A DNA stretch of 64,000 nt, from positions 62,001-126,000 of the forward strand of contig JADFUC010000849.1 in NCBI GenBank assembly GCA_019722365.1, written 5' to 3'. The stretch is from Lithospermum erythrorhizon. Lineage: Eukaryota > Streptophyta > Magnoliopsida > Boraginales > Boraginaceae. Shown here one piece after another: positions 24,880 through 37,239 of this stretch. Numbering within the stretch: position 1 is the first letter of the stretch; each line of letters opens with the position of its first letter. The notes beneath the pieces are model-generated. The model did no database searches. It saw only the letters and a program-made list of their open reading frames with translations, and was not told the origin of the DNA. A program made the position numbers and the translations under genes.

Positions 24880-25290
24880 TCGAAGAGCTGCGGGTGACGG
24901 TTCCTCATCTCGTCCTCCGTTCCCAAGTAAGCCTCCTCTACACATTGATTCCTCACATGACCTTCACTAAGGCCACTACCTTACTCCTCGAAGAGCCTTC
25001 CTTTCCGGTCCGTCTCCACGATTAACCTGACGTGAGGTCCTCAGTAGCTCCACGGAGGTGAAAGCTGAAATATCTCGATTTAATCGAGGATATACTTCCT
25101 CAAACAGAGAGCATGGAACACATTATGAATCCTATCTAAACTCGAGGCAACCAACCGATAAACCATGGAGCCAACCTTTCTCCCGAGGATCTCGAATGGT
25201 CGATATAACGAGGACTGACTTCCTTTTCCTCCCAGACGCATCCTCCTTCCACGGAGATACCTCGGGGAACACACGATTATGGGCCTCAAG
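24880..25290 (-). pseudogene. Integrase C-terminus and chromodomain, Tekay element
   Basis: The open piece 25080-25289 ends YRLVASSLDRIHNVFHALCL then RKYILD, the diagnostic end of chromoviral integrase ('yrL.LP..l..iHnVFHvS.LrkY..D'), preceded by RPFEILGRKVG ('GPfeil.rvG'). Further along, in another frame, come VEEAYLGTEDEMRNRHPQLF-type residues (about 24980-24895), the chromodomain signature 'eeATWE.e..mr..yP.LF'. In active copies the chromodomain steers insertion to marked chromatin. Here the aromatic Trp of ATWE is not intact and the frame is broken. Confidence 0.85.
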
Positions 25291-26700
25291 CATTAAAGTC
25301 TATTTTGCGATGATGCATAGCTATATACTGCCCTATCTGAGATGTCCTCAAATCTTTAACAGATCGACGTGCGCTCTCTTGAACTCTTGACGACTCGAGG
25401 AACCGTAGAGTTTCCTCTCACCATACCTCGTTCAACAAACTTTAGTGCGACACCTCCGCCCATACAATGCCTCAAATGGTGCCATCTCAATACTAGCATG
25501 GAAGGCTGACTGTTGTAGGCGAACTATCTTAGGTAACTCGTCGTCCTAATTCAGGAGAGTTCGAACATGGCTTAAGACATGCTTAATGTCCGTATCGATC
25601 CCTCTCGGTTACCCATGCATACAAGGGATGAAAGATATTGCTCAACTCACTCTAGTCCCCGATTGCCTCCTGGAAGCTCTCGAACCTCGAAGTAAGATCT
25701 AAGCGTCGTGGTCGAAATGTCGACAAGGAAATCGTCTGACTGTAATCGATCCGTAAATCTTCGCTAGTCTCTGCCCATCGTAGATCGATAGGTAGAAATG
25801 AGCCGACTTGATAACCTATCCTGATCACCCAAATTCCATCATATAAGCCTCGGCGTCCTAGGAAGCCCAAACCGCGAAGTCCGTGGTGATATTCTCCTTT
25901 GTCGGCTCACAGGGAATAGGAAAGTACGCAATAAAGCGCGGGATGTCTATGCTTTCGGCTTTCACTGTGACAAACCAAGCACTTTGCCACAAACTCAAAG
26001 TCCTCTCTACTTCATACACAGCCACCAATCATCAACTTCAGAAATAGCAATTTTTATCTTTGTGCTACGGGTGCTCTGTATAGGAAGTATTATGGGCACC
26101 GTGAGAATCTCCCTTAGAGAGCTCATCAGTCACGGTACCACGCAATACGCCCATTGTTCATCCTCGAGGCCTCTCATCAACCGTGAAATCGTCTGACTCC
26201 ACTCCTCATCTCTGATAACTGCAGTCTCGTCTCGTTCTTTGGAATGCTAAGATTCGATCCACAACCTTGGTCGAACTCTGTATAGGGGAAAGATATTCCG
26301 TCTTCTGGCAGTAATCTACTCTCGGTTGTTTCATCTCTCTCTCTGGGTCCTTTGATTTTCCCACTTTCTACCAGTAGCATCGGCTACTCATTTGCGCTAC
26401 AGGTGGTACTTTCGATAGTCAAGTCATAATCAGTAAGACTCCATCCGCCTCATACGCTAATTCAAATCTTTAAGATTGGTAGATACTTGAAAGCTCTTAT
26501 GATCGGTAAAAATCGGCATTGCTCCATACGGATAGTGTCTCCACAATTTCAAGCGTAAAGACTATAGCGTAGCTCGAGATCATGGGTCGGATAGTTCTTA
26601 CCGTGTTCTCAGCTATCGGAAGCGTAGGCGATCACGCCCGTTCTGCGTGACACCCCGAGCCTTCTTTGCGAAACATCGCTTATAAATCACGTAGCCCTCG
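25291..26700 (-). pseudogene. Tekay RNase H and integrase core relic
   Basis: Position between RT and the integrase C-terminus assigns this stretch. Open pieces at 25652-25870 and 26177-26380 are short. LSTFRPRRLDLTSRFESFQEAIGD near the end of the first resembles the integrase region around 'F.psTDGqTERviqtLEdmLRacv' only by position. I could not verify the HHCC or D,D(35)E residues by eye. Confidence 0.45.
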
Positions 26701-26769
26701 AGAACCGGGCCAGTGTCGCCAACAACGGGCCGAGTCAGCTTCCCGCTGTGCGAAAGCGATCCACCATGA

Positions 26770-27460
26770 TCATCATCCCAATCGCCCAGGAACCCACTTT
26801 ACGGTCCAGCTTTTAATTGATGGCGTGTGATCAGGGAAAAGTCCTTGATGATGAATCTCTTGTATGCCAGTATCCCGAAACTCTAACCTGATCGCTTTCG
26901 TGGGCCAATCCCAATTCATGACCTCTCTTTTGTGAATCAACACAATACCTACTTGAAATCCACATGACCGAGGTGTACTTTCCTTGACAGAACTCACATT
27001 TGGAAAACTTGGCATACAAGCCCAATTAACATCTCGAGGTCCTCAACTGTCTGCAAATGCCTCTCATGATTTCACTCCCTCCCTACAGAATATATTAGAA
27101 TATCATCGATAGACACTTTAGACTCGTCAGTCTCGAAACACGGTTCGCCAAAAATCCATAAAGGCCGCCGGTGTTTGTCAATCAAATAGCATCGCTGCAA
27201 ATTCATAATGCCCATAACGAAATCGAGAAGGCCAATTTGAATATCCTCTCCTTTGATCCTAAGCCATTGATAACGGACAGCAATCAATCTTGAGAAACAT
27301 GGCGTCCTGGTGATCAAATAAATGCGTCAATTACGGGCAATGGGTATCGGTTCTTAATGTCGTCCACTTTATTCAGGCACTTTATAGTCAATGCACAGCC
27401 TCATCGAACCATCCTTCCTTTTCTGAAAACAACCTTTAGTGCGCCCCGGAGATACACCGA
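26770..27460 (-). pseudogene. Tekay reverse transcriptase relic
   Basis: On the minus strand KKDGSMRLCIDYKV-like residues appear near 27430-27370 (fingers motif). The catalytic box SIDDILIYSVGRE lies at about 27113-27075, with the YxDD position reading I-DD as in many gypsy elements. LYAKFSKCEFCQGKYTS (27020-26965) and VDSQKRGHELGLA continue into the thumb/connection ('LyAKfsKCEFwl..v.FLGHvvs..Gi.VdP.K'). The two aspartates are present. The frame changes at least three times. Confidence 0.9.
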
Positions 27461-28059
27461 TTAGGTAAGACCCCTTATCCCGACAAATCACATGGCCCCG
27501 AGTCATGATTCACATAGCTTTCATTTGAGCCATTACATAAGGTGGAAGAAAAATTGGTACGTGCACGGAATGAACTCAGTAGCAAATTCGATCTCCCTTT
27601 ACGGCAACCCGGTAAGTCCTTAGGAAAAACATCCTTGAACTCTCACAACAACCCTTGTAATCACCTACTTATGCCTGCCTGCCTCAAATCGACCACATAA
27701 ACCGAGAACCCGATACACCTTTCGAATCAATCCTCTTAGCCTCAAGTCTTGACACAAAACTTCGAGCAAAATCTTTACATCTCCTATAAATCGGATGCTG
27801 AGTCTCTCGAACCCACAAAAGCAATCTCATAGATGCTTGATAATGCGGCATGATGTTTCCCCGGCAATCCATGCGAATGGAGTCAAAATCGAGAGAAGCT
27901 CAAATGAAGTAAATTGTGAGACAACAAGCGACCACAAACAATCAAAGGGCAGTCTCTATATACCAATCCCAACCTGGCCCGGCCTCCCTGAGGTGTCACT
28001 TAATCTCAAGTAGAGCAGAGGCAAAGGCCGCCATGGCTTATACAGATAAAATGGAAATA

Positions 28060-28310
28060 AAACTACGAGAAACAAAAATCGTGGCCAGAATCAAACAACC
28101 ACGGCCTCAATATCATACAAAATAATGTACACAGCATCACCACTGCAGGGGTATCCTGTACCTCCCCGATGAGTATGACATGAATCGCCTCGACCGGCTC
28201 CATTTCCATTTCTTTACTTGCACTCCTGCAGGTCCTCAGTCCGTATCCCGGCCTCCCTGACGGCCCCGAATCGACACGCGACTCCCACGATAACCGCCTC
28301 GACAAGTGAA
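28060..28310 (-). pseudogene. Tekay aspartic protease relic
   Basis: The minus-strand open piece 28063-28305 ends with LFDSGHDFCFS, matching the retropepsin active-site phrase 'aLfDSGATHSFIS': the catalytic Asp-Ser-Gly is intact and the following Ala-Thr is altered. It lies between gag and RT as expected. Confidence 0.8.
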
Positions 28311-28499
28311 CTAGTCTTGAGTACTAACACCTCCCTAGGAAATTGAGACGCTCATTACATGAATATCACAGGCTGCTTCAGCATCGATAACATATGACCG
28401 CCTCGGCAATCCTACTTTTTGCCCCATCGACCTCGCAGTAGCAGCGGATACCTCTCTGGACCCATGGATCTCATGAAGCGCCCGCGTCTGAGAAGAATG

Positions 28500-29400
28500 G
28501 TGTGGCGCTCGAACTATGGCCCAGCCGAACCTTGAAGTGACTCTGCGGAACTGACTATTTGGTCGTCCTCCTCCCCGAACTCTAGAGCTAGATGGCCTAC
28601 CGAGATAGAAAGTCTCGAATTAAATCTCCTCGATCCCTTTCGCCTGCAGCTCACGCCAACTCCATTCCATGCTTGTTTGCGTTCCTCGCGGCATGGGCCA
28701 AGTAAAACCATCAGTAGAGATGCAGTGAGCGTATCTCCCGTCAACCCATCCACGAATCTAATAGTGATCCTCTTAGCCTCTACGGATAGCATTGAAGGTA
28801 GTCGTACAGATCAACTGAGCTGTCTCTCATACGCCTCAAACTGACCTCGAACCATTGTGTCCAGTAAAAATCATTTCCTACTCTCCCAAGCCGCCATGTG
28901 TGTCTCCAAGCGATAATTCTCAAGGAAGAGCTCAACGATAAACTCCCGGAACACATGAACCTCCCCTCTCGCGATCAGAGGCGCTGCCCAGGTTCTCGCG
29001 GAGTCACGGGCACCCTCGTGAAGTCTATAAATTAGCAGGCTTCCATAAATGCAAGCCCCTTGATCCCATTCGGCTCAAAATCGACTTCATATCGGATGAA
29101 ATCAATAGCACTGCTCTGGCGAACCCTACACCCAAACTTCGGATCCGCTTGAGAAACCGATCAAACAACTTGCTTTGGAATTCGGCCCTGTTGCTCGGCC
29201 TGGCGTCCATGGCTCTCTGAGGGTCTCCCTTGACCCTCACCAGCGATACTCAGCGCACCTCAGGACCTGCTTGGTCCACGCTATACTCGTTGTGACTATA
29301 CCACCTGCCGGCTCGGCCTCACTGCAGGCCTACCGAGGCACCTCTCGCTCTACTCGCCTCGAACTCTGGGTGGCATGTGACGATCTGTGACAAAGAAAAG
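28500..29400 (-). pseudogene. Tekay gag relic
   Basis: In consecutive minus-strand frames: NRAEFQSKLFDRFLKR (about 29190), VHVFREFIVELFLENYRLE (about 28955-28900) and SVEAKRITIRFVDGLTGDTL (28786-28730). They follow the capsid order of chromoviral gag: 'W..F...F...yfp...r..ke.EF..L.qg..tv.eYe..F..L..y......de..k...F..GL'. The zinc-knuckle Cys-His box was not recognised. Confidence 0.7.
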
Positions 29401-29508
29401 ACTCGGTTATGCAAAAGACACCACTCTCTCAACGACTCAAAGAAAACAAGTAGGCACACAGCCACACGGATACCCAAATGTCCACGAAACCTAGCTCGAT
29501 GCCAAAAT

Positions 29509-32063
29509 TGTAACGGCCAGGCCGGGTGAAAGCCATACAGTAGAGTCATTATGTCGGAACACCGGAGATCACCAAACCCGATGGGCCGACTCGAGTTTAA
29601 AACTACTAGATTTCCTTCAAAAAATAAGATTACATATAATATTTCCAAAATAATCCGCAGTTTAAAAACTTTACAGTAAAGCCAGTGATATCTAACAACC
29701 AACTCCATATATATACAACATATCCCAAATAAGCGATATTAATGCCGTAAGGCTACAAAGAAAATAGAAATCTTGTATTGAGCACAAAATGACAATTGCC
29801 GACAAGGCTAAAAGTTTCAAAGAAAATACAACAATCAAGCAGTTGAAAATACATCAAAATCCCATTGTGAGGATCCTCGCCACCGATGCTTACTGGCCGC
29901 TCGGAACAAAACTCTCGAAACGACCTCTTGGCTGTGCCGCTTGTCGGCGACCTGAAAATGCCGCCCAGCGAAAAGGGGGTGTAAACGCGAAAGCTTAGTG
30001 AAACTTAACCGCGAGGGGTAGACTTACCCATGGAGCAGGTAAATCAATAATAATAGTCAAATATGAACTAAAATATATATATCGGGACTACTTAAAAGGT
30101 CACTCTGGCTTGATTTCACAGAAAGTCTGAGACATAATAGATGAAAGATATAATGAAGGTTTGACGAGCACACAATTCGAGAAAGAAATCAATGAATTTC
30201 GACTACGACTAAAACTCTAGTCATGAACCTCACATCTCTGTATCCCTTTGATGTCTATTTCTAATGCGCGTATACTCGATCCGTCTACTTGGGGATGGAC
30301 TAATCAATAATCACCCTTTTACCGCGATTATAAAGGCCAAAACCGCACTTATACACAAACTATAAAGGTACACCGCATATACACAAAGTATGAGGCACGT
30401 AGCTTTCGTACACTAAGTGAACACGCACATTTCTTTATACACCCAATTATAAGGCACACCGCTCTTATACACTAAGTATAAGGCCGCGACTCTTTATCTG
30501 GCCCAAGTATGGGCACCGCTTATACACTAAGTATGGGCACACGCTTATATAAGCAAGTATAAGGCGGTATGGAATTAGCGTATCACACGCAAGGAAGAGT
30601 CACTGACTTAATCATCGACATAAATTCGAATCCGATACTCTAAAATCGCTTTCCAATTAAATACATCCTTCTAACATCAGCTCTACCGATAATCAACTAC
30701 TACTACTCCCCAAACGATATCCAAGCACAACTAAAACATCTGTCGTAACTCAAACACAATCGCCCGACAAGCGAATCATCAGTGCCGTAGAATACAAAAT
30801 CGAAATAAGTTGGGAGTTCAAGCTGTGCCTCCAGGCAATGTGGCCACAAAATATAATCACATAATCATATCTTAGCTCACACAAATGAATCACACATAAT
30901 CGTACAACATTACATGTATATCATTCTCACGTAATCATAACCACCGATAACATGTTCACAATTTAAAATGAATCATTAAGTAACACTCGTGAGATAAGTA
31001 CTCGCCTCACCTTCAAACACCCGCAAAGCCTCCTTGAACACAATCACGGTAGTACTTACTTTCACGATCAACGCCTAAACAATACCCATAAAGTATAATC
31101 AAGACTACTACTACAACACAGATACAAAAGATATATAACCAATTCTTAGTGGAACTATTTCCAAACGGTCTAACATGACGGATAACTATGAATTATAATC
31201 AGCCGGACCGACGGAAATCGATCACGCTAAATTCCATCTTATTACTTTATCATTTACAAAATCAACTTATAAAAGCCATTCTAGTTAATCGGTAGGTCCC
31301 ATTAACAATCTATACTCCAAAATGTAATTATAACTCAACTTGAAAATATTACTTTTGACCTTATTCCCTTTAATTAATTTTAAATCACAATTTAATATCA
31401 CAATAACTATAATAAGGTCCCAACATAACCTCCTACATTTAAAGTCTTGAAAAATATCAACCCAAAAGTCAACCGAAAAGCACAAAGTCGGCTTCAAATA
31501 CATAACGTCGTCGAAGCGACCATAGTCATGAATTAATCGCTTATATCGTCACGGAGACCCGCTAACCAACTGAATTCATTATAAAATTGAATTATGGAAA
31601 AGTCAACTAAAGTCAACCATGTCAAAACGAAATATCTCAAAAAGACTTGAAATTTCTTACCTTAACTCGAAGAGAATGATGAGAGAAAGATATTCTACAA
31701 GCGATGCGAGTTTGGCGACAATCGAAGAAAATGGAAAGAAAAAATTTGTTCAAGGGGAGACGAATCTCGGCAAATGAAGAGGAAAGAAGATGAGATTTGC
31801 CTTGTGATGATGTGTTGAATAAGTATATGGATAGATCTTTAAACTTCGAGTCTAGATTCGGTTTCGGTTAATTTACTCCCGGCTTTATCGTACTTAAATC
31901 TCCAGCAGACAATTCCAAAGATAAAAATTTTCCATAAAAAACTACTAAATTATAAATGTAATTCATTTCAAAAATTTCACGAAATAATATCATCGAAATT
32001 ATTTATACCGTTCCGAGGTCCGCGCGACCGAAAAAATTAATTTTTTTAAGTAGCGGGTTATTC
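29509..32063 (-). repeat. 5' LTR of the Tekay element
   Basis: Plus-strand start TGTAACGGCCAGGCCGGG; the end is near 32063, where AGTTATTACA of the other LTR is represented by GGTTATTCTG. Aligned with 22175-24757 over its whole length. Contains the more degraded copy of the 29-bp tandem block. Confidence 0.8.
30320..30570. repeat. ~29-bp tandem repeat inside Tekay 5' LTR
   Basis: Same unit as at 22990-23215, for example AAGGCACACCGCTCTTATAC at 30451, with several units heavily scrambled (30480-30560), where GGGCAC replaces AAGGCAC. Confidence 0.8.
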
Positions 32064-32068
32064 TGTGC

Positions 32069-33929
32069 GTTGTTGGTTGGTACAACGAACATATGTTAAA
32101 TGGAGTTGGTTTCTATATGACTGACTGCAGCGATGTGTTGGTTTCTTTAATGGACAAGCTGGCGCGAGTTGGTTTCTATAACGAACAAATGGACAGCGCG
32201 TTAGATTTGCGTTGTATTACAAATTGAGAAAATAAAATGGCCTTCTATAAATTGTCGACATTATCTCAATTTAATAAATTAACATTAATTTTAATAATCT
32301 AACATGCGCCAAATTTAACAAGCGAAATAAACACAACCTTGATTTATACGTGGAAAACCTGCTTGACACGAAAGAAAACCACGCAGATGTTAAAGAGTCC
32401 ACCTAACTTCTCTTATTATGATAATAGTGTACAATTAGTCCATTAGTACATGAAATAAAATAACATATTACATACAATATACATCACTAGAAAAATAAAA
32501 ATAAAATAACATTTATTTCCTATCCCCTATCCTTTCCTCGCATTGATGATTTGATTGAAGAGATCCATCCTATCTTTATAAGGTGCAATCAAGTTGTCGG
32601 CATTTTGATCATGATGAGCCTCCCAATAAAGTGCCGGACTAGGGATCGGGAAATCAATATCCTCGACCATATTAACCTACACATGTAGAACAATATGTTA
32701 AAAGAGTGATGTTAAAATTATCATAGAATAAAATATTTAAGATAAATAATATGATCATACCAATATAAATCGAAATCTGTTAGTGATCACTATATGCATT
32801 GGTATGAGATGCACATCCATGTCTTGGTCACTAATCCAGCTCATGAGGAAGTTCGTCTAGATCCTCCTCCTGCCACCGTTTATTCTAGTGATGCGCAAGT
32901 ATATTTACAATTAAGAAATATATTTTATTTTAAATGCTCGAGCAACTATATTTAGAATAAATTTTTATTTGTTCTATTTTGCAAAGTTGGCAGGATTTGT
33001 GGTCTATCGTATTTCTTGTAGTGGATGTACTGGGATCAAAAACCAAGGAAGAATTGCCCGTCCTCAGGGATACATTGAAGAGCATTTATGCGGTACTTAT
33101 GAGACACGACGTCTGATGTCTTTATGATGTATTTATGTTGATGTAGTACTGTTTCGATTTCTTCTGATACTTCTTTATAATGTCTAGCATCTGGATGGGT
33201 CGTGTATATCTGTTTGGTTTCCTTCTCATTGTGATGATACATCCGTGTTTCTTTTGTTTATTATGGCTTAAATGTTTTCCCGCTGGTTTAAGTATTCGTC
33301 CGTAATTTAACATTCCAAACATTCTAAACTCATGTACAAACCATCACACCATATTATCATTTTTGGACATCGGGGCAAACATAAAAAAGATTGGTCCCAA
33401 ACAATTTTTCATATTGAAAGTCATCTAACAAAGGAGGAAATATGTGAATCTACGTCCAACAAAATTGAACGACATATTACTCAAAAAAGGAAAAAGAATC
33501 GGATGATATATTAATTTGGTCAAGATAATTCCATCTAGACTAGATTTTGGTTTTTTTTTTAATTTTGCATCTGTTAGATTATTAAAATTAATGTTAATTA
33601 TTAAAATTTATGTTAATTTATTAAATTGAGTTATAAATGTCGACAATTTATACAATGACATTTTATTTTCTCATTTTGTAATACAATGCAAATCGAAGAT
33701 GTTGTCGATTTCTTCGTTATAGAAACAAGCGTCTAGAGTGTTGTCACGTTAAAGAAACCAACTCATGGAGTGGGTTTGTCAGATTAAAAACCAACTCATG
33801 AAGTGTTTGTCAAGATTAAAAAGGAAATCAACTCATGAAAGTGATTGTTCGTTAAAAGAAACCGGCTTCATTGTGTGTTGGGCGGGTGAAACCAACCCAT
33901 GAAATGCATGTTCGGTGTACCAACCACAA
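32069..33929. mobile_element. DNA transposon-like element with long terminal inverted repeats
   Basis: The ends are inverted copies for about 260-350 bp. The left end starts near GTTGTTGGTTGGTAC; the right end, reverse-complemented, starts near ATTTGTGGTTGGTAC. Both contain tandem subterminal units around AGTTGGTTTCT (left: about 32104, 32139 and 32187; right, inverted: several between 33722 and 33895), then matching 'attacaaattgagaaaataa' and 'tttattaaattgag' blocks. The 1.86 kb size and long TIRs with subterminal repeats would suit a Mutator-like or non-autonomous element; superfamily unresolved. It abuts the Tekay LTR end. Confidence 0.7.
33036..33330 (-). pseudogene. Unrecognised ORF relic inside the TIR element
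   Basis: Two overlapping minus-strand frames (33322-33122 and 33242-33036) give lysine-rich, tyrosine-rich peptides of 66 and 68 residues, including HPDARHYKEVSEEIETVLHQ and VSHKYRINALQCIPEDGQFF. I do not recognise a transposase motif. Overlap of the two frames suggests one frameshifted gene. The location inside TIRs makes a transposon-borne protein plausible, but this is inference. Confidence 0.25.
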
Positions 33930-33944
33930 ATGAACCATTTATTC

Positions 33945-34740
33945 ATTATACAACCGAGCCCACGTTTGATGCGTTCGGTGATTAAATATTTATGTATCAA
34001 TTTTACACTTAATATTCGCGACCATATGGGTATGGGGTGGAAGTGCTTTCGACGCGCTCCGTAAGGTCGGTAGGCGTAAAATGATTTTACCAACCATATG
34101 GAGTGTGGGCTGGAAGTCTTTCGACACGCGCTGTCACGTCGGTAGGGGTAAAATCGTCAAAAATGTGTTCCTTGGAAATTAGGGCCTTGGAAATATATGC
34201 ACCCTTTAAATAGCCTCTCACTAATAAACCTAAAAGCCCAACCGAATAGTCAATGAGCTGGCTCGTTTAATTTAAACTAGCGGTTAGAAGTAGAATACTA
34301 TGCGAGTTATTAACAAGCTCAACTAACTGTTGCCAATTAATTATAAGCTAGAAAGTTAATTAATTCGGGACATCCAATTAATATTTTACGTGCGGTGTAG
34401 TGCTTGATTAGGAATTCTATTGATTCTGATCAATTTCTCGATTTTCGAATATAGTTTAATTTCATACATGAAATATAACAATTAAATCCTTTGGATGTGT
34501 GTGACCTTTTAGGCTCGCATAGTAGCATCCGTATAATAATATTGACCATTATTATTATTATTATTATAACGACTATGCATGCTTGATACAGCGATCGACA
34601 TAATTTTCGGTATCATGAGAACCCGACTAGTAATTACTTGATTACTATTATTGAACACTTAGTTTTAGTAATCTCATTTAACTAAACTAGTAAATGGTGT
34701 TACAACAATTATACATAAGCGACATAATTATTGAAACCCG
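33945..34740. repeat. Family X fragment: subrepeat block joined to inverted LTR
   Basis: 33945-34190 on the plus strand repeats, inverted, the unit at 21780-22165 ('ttatacaaccgagcc', then GGAAGTGCTTTCGAC-type units, then 'ccttggaaattaggg'). 34200-34740 is a reverse-complement X LTR: CTATTTAAAGG box (34208, minus strand), CGGTTGGGCTTTTAGG (34230, minus strand; compare 11865) and the CGAGCC/TACTAT box (about 34515). The switch in orientation near 34190 implies a rearranged or composite copy. An (ATT)n run lies at 34550-34567. Confidence 0.5.
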
Positions 34741-35389
34741 ATATTCGTGATTTCCAACAACCCATCTGAAGATAGCTAACAAGGTGATACCTACCTTACA
34801 ATGCCTAGCCGTCTAAAAATAACCAACATGGTACAAAAAATCTACTTGATTCGCACACTAACTTGGCGCAATTTAAATCTTGAAAGCAGAGGAGCCCGGC
34901 ATAACGATAGTATAAGAGACAAATGTATAAAAAATTAAACAAGAGTACAAAAGATAATGTACAAGAAATTAAAAAAAAATGCAGGAGAAGACATTCAACA
35001 ACTTCGATTCATTCAAGATATGCTTCTCAAAATTTCTAGGAAAGGTACGGAAAACAAAGTACAGAACTCCTTGGATGTTGTCACAATATCAGTCAGTGGA
35101 ACAATTCTCAAAGGAACTGACATTGTTGTCTTATTAAAGATATCAGACACTATATCAGCACAATCGTCATTGTTTACCGGCCCCAGTGGCTTGATAAATG
35201 TCTTTTTGTAGGCATGGATCACAACCAATGATGAACATATTCATGGTCGATAGTATATTTGAGTAGTAAAGTAATGGGACAAGAAATTCTTTTCAGCATC
35301 TGTCATATCATCCAGCCTTTCAAGACTCTTCAACATAGATATGTATCATCCGTTGAGTCCACTTGAAGCTAAGATACATAAATGCGGAA
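34741..35389. other. Unassigned region with an 84-codon ORF
   Basis: An open frame at 34957-35211 (+, 84 residues) and an overlapping one on the minus strand (35228-35013, 71 residues) are both undisrupted, unlike frames in the neighbouring TEs. Neither shows a motif I know. The plus-strand peptide is Lys-rich at the N-terminus and hydrophobic or Ser/Thr-rich later. A small exon or a chance ORF are both possible. Confidence 0.25.
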
Positions 35390-35830
35390 GCTTGCCCTAC
35401 GATTTAGTAAAAGCGTGAAAACAAAATCAATAGCACTTGACCAGAAAGGTGGCATCCATGAATGTGGCACCACCTCTGACTTCACTTGAGGGAAATCCGA
35501 CGGTGAAAACAAAATCGGTTGGATGATCTTAGGGGCATCATGGATGGAACCACCTCCTGCCCGGCTTGAGAGAGAAATTCGGCGGTGAAACAAAGTTGGA
35601 AGCATAACTTTCAAAAGGGAAAATCCCGCGGATGTGGAACCACCCAGCTCTTCACATGGGAAGTCAACGATGAAAACAAAGTTTGGAGACTAATCAATAG
35701 GACATCCACAGATGGCACCACCCGGGCTTCGCCTCTTAAGGCAACGGTAAGAGAAGAGTAGGAAAATTATCCAACAGGCATCCACGGATGTGTACCGCTT
35801 CCCATACCGTTATCGGCTTGCGTCCTCCAT
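35390..35830. repeat. ~85-bp tandem repeat, about five units
   Basis: The phrase GGTGAAAACAAA recurs at about 35414, 35501, 35583, 35669 and 35745 (steps 87, 82, 86 and 76 bp), each preceded by a GGATGTGGNACCACC-like block. Units differ by substitutions and small indels. Confidence 0.8.
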
Positions 35831-37235
35831 CGTAGTATCACGGCGGCAAAAATGGTTTAATATCGGTCAGATTCTCGTTGTTATCCATACCTGAATTCAA
35901 CATGGAGAAAAAAAAAAGTAAGAAAAAATAAAATCAGCAAAGAAGGATAGAAAAATATGATTAGTTTCTGTGCAAAAATTAGTAAAAGGCGGATGCTATT
36001 TAACAAATTTGACAGAAAAATATGCTAAAAAAATATTGAAAAAATTCCATAAACTCAAAAAATTTATTTTCATAAAAAAAAAATTCAAAAAAATATTGCT
36101 GGAAAAATTAAAATTGAACTATGTACCTCTTTTGATGTTTTTCAACAGTTTTTCAGTACTTCGGATGAAGTATTGATGTTAGATTGAAAGAGGAATATGA
36201 TGATTATTATTTTGTAGAAATTTTGAGAGTTTTCCAACGCATTGGAAGTGAGAAATGCGAAATATGGGATGAGGGAAAGAAAAAAGAGGTTTAAGAGCAC
36301 TTGCACCAGCTTGTGTAAATCTTTAGCCTATATCTGAATACCTGATAGGCTTGATAAAACTTGATAAAGCAACACTTTATCGGCTTTCTCGTCTTGAAAA
36401 GTTTTCTCAGGTACACCCTGTTATGGTCAAGCTTAGAGTTGAGGCGGGCTGTGAAAACACACCCTCTCTGCCAGGCTTCTCCTATAAATACGTGCAAAAT
36501 TCACTTCTCATCTTCTAAAATATTCAACTAGAAAATCTTCCAAACCGCATAAATTTGATGTTAATCTATTATTTGTGATGCTTTTGTCTCTTTTTATTAT
36601 CATTTTATTATATAATACTCAATTAATGAAATATTTTATATTATAATTCAATTAAATATTTATTGTTATGAATAACTGATAAGATTTGCTTTTATAAATT
36701 ATGTGTTTATTGTTAGTTTTTTAATAATGAGGAATGTGAAATGAGGAATTTGGTTTTGTGTGAAATTCAAAAGTTGATGTTTAAATTTGATAAAGTGATA
36801 TGAGGAGTTGATTTTAGGGAAAAATTGTAAGGAAGCTGGTGCAATTGCTCTAAGTGGCTTAAATAGTTAAGCGGAGTCAGCGGAATATGAAACTGTTTTG
36901 TTATAGGCGATTGAGAATGGGGCTCCTTTCATAATTTAAACACTTAAACACCTCCTAAATCAGTTAAAAACATTCAAGGACCTCAAGAGTGTCAATATTA
37001 TATTTTTGACCCCTTACAAATGTTTTGTGCTGAAGAAATTCATGAAAAATTAGATTTTCACCCCCAAAACTTTATTTTTGACAACTTTACCATAGATTTC
37101 CCTTGAATTGATGGATATGAAGGGATAGTATTTCTTCATTATGACCAAATACCTCATTTGACAATTAAGTATCTATTCATTTATCATATACCGGATCGGT
37201 GGCAGCTAAGAGAATAAGCCACGGAAAATGGACAC
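35831..37235. other. AT-rich intergenic sequence without recognised genes
   Basis: Only short ORFs: 35970-36176 (+), a Lys-rich 68-mer from an A-rich tract, and 36291-36497 (-). No domain recognised; base composition alone explains these frames. Confidence 0.4.
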
Positions 37236-37239
37236 AACA

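Larger units (their letters stand above)
22175..32063 (-). mobile_element. Tekay-type chromovirus (Ty3/gypsy) retrotransposon
   Basis: Two direct repeats of about 2.6 kb (22175-24757 and 29509-32063) flank an internal region whose minus strand carries gag, protease, RT, RNase H/integrase and a chromodomain in gypsy order. LTR ends are TGTAAC and TTACA, mutually inverted. Next to the upstream LTR, the minus strand reads TTGGCATCGAGC (about 29503-29492), a degenerate tRNA-iMet primer-binding site (usually TGGTATCAGAGC). Next to the other LTR it reads AGGTGGGTAGATT, a plausible polypurine tract. Total 9.9 kb, usual for the lineage. The C-terminal chromodomain and long LTRs point to Tekay/Del. 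The LTRs differ by many small indels, so the copy looks old, or the consensus is noisy. Confidence 0.85.

Noticed and set aside
29319..29708. 129-codon minus-strand ORF
   Set aside because: Most of it lies in the Tekay LTR and primer-binding region, where no protein is encoded.
35970..36176. Lys-rich 68-codon ORF
   Set aside because: Explained by an A-rich tract; no complexity or domain.
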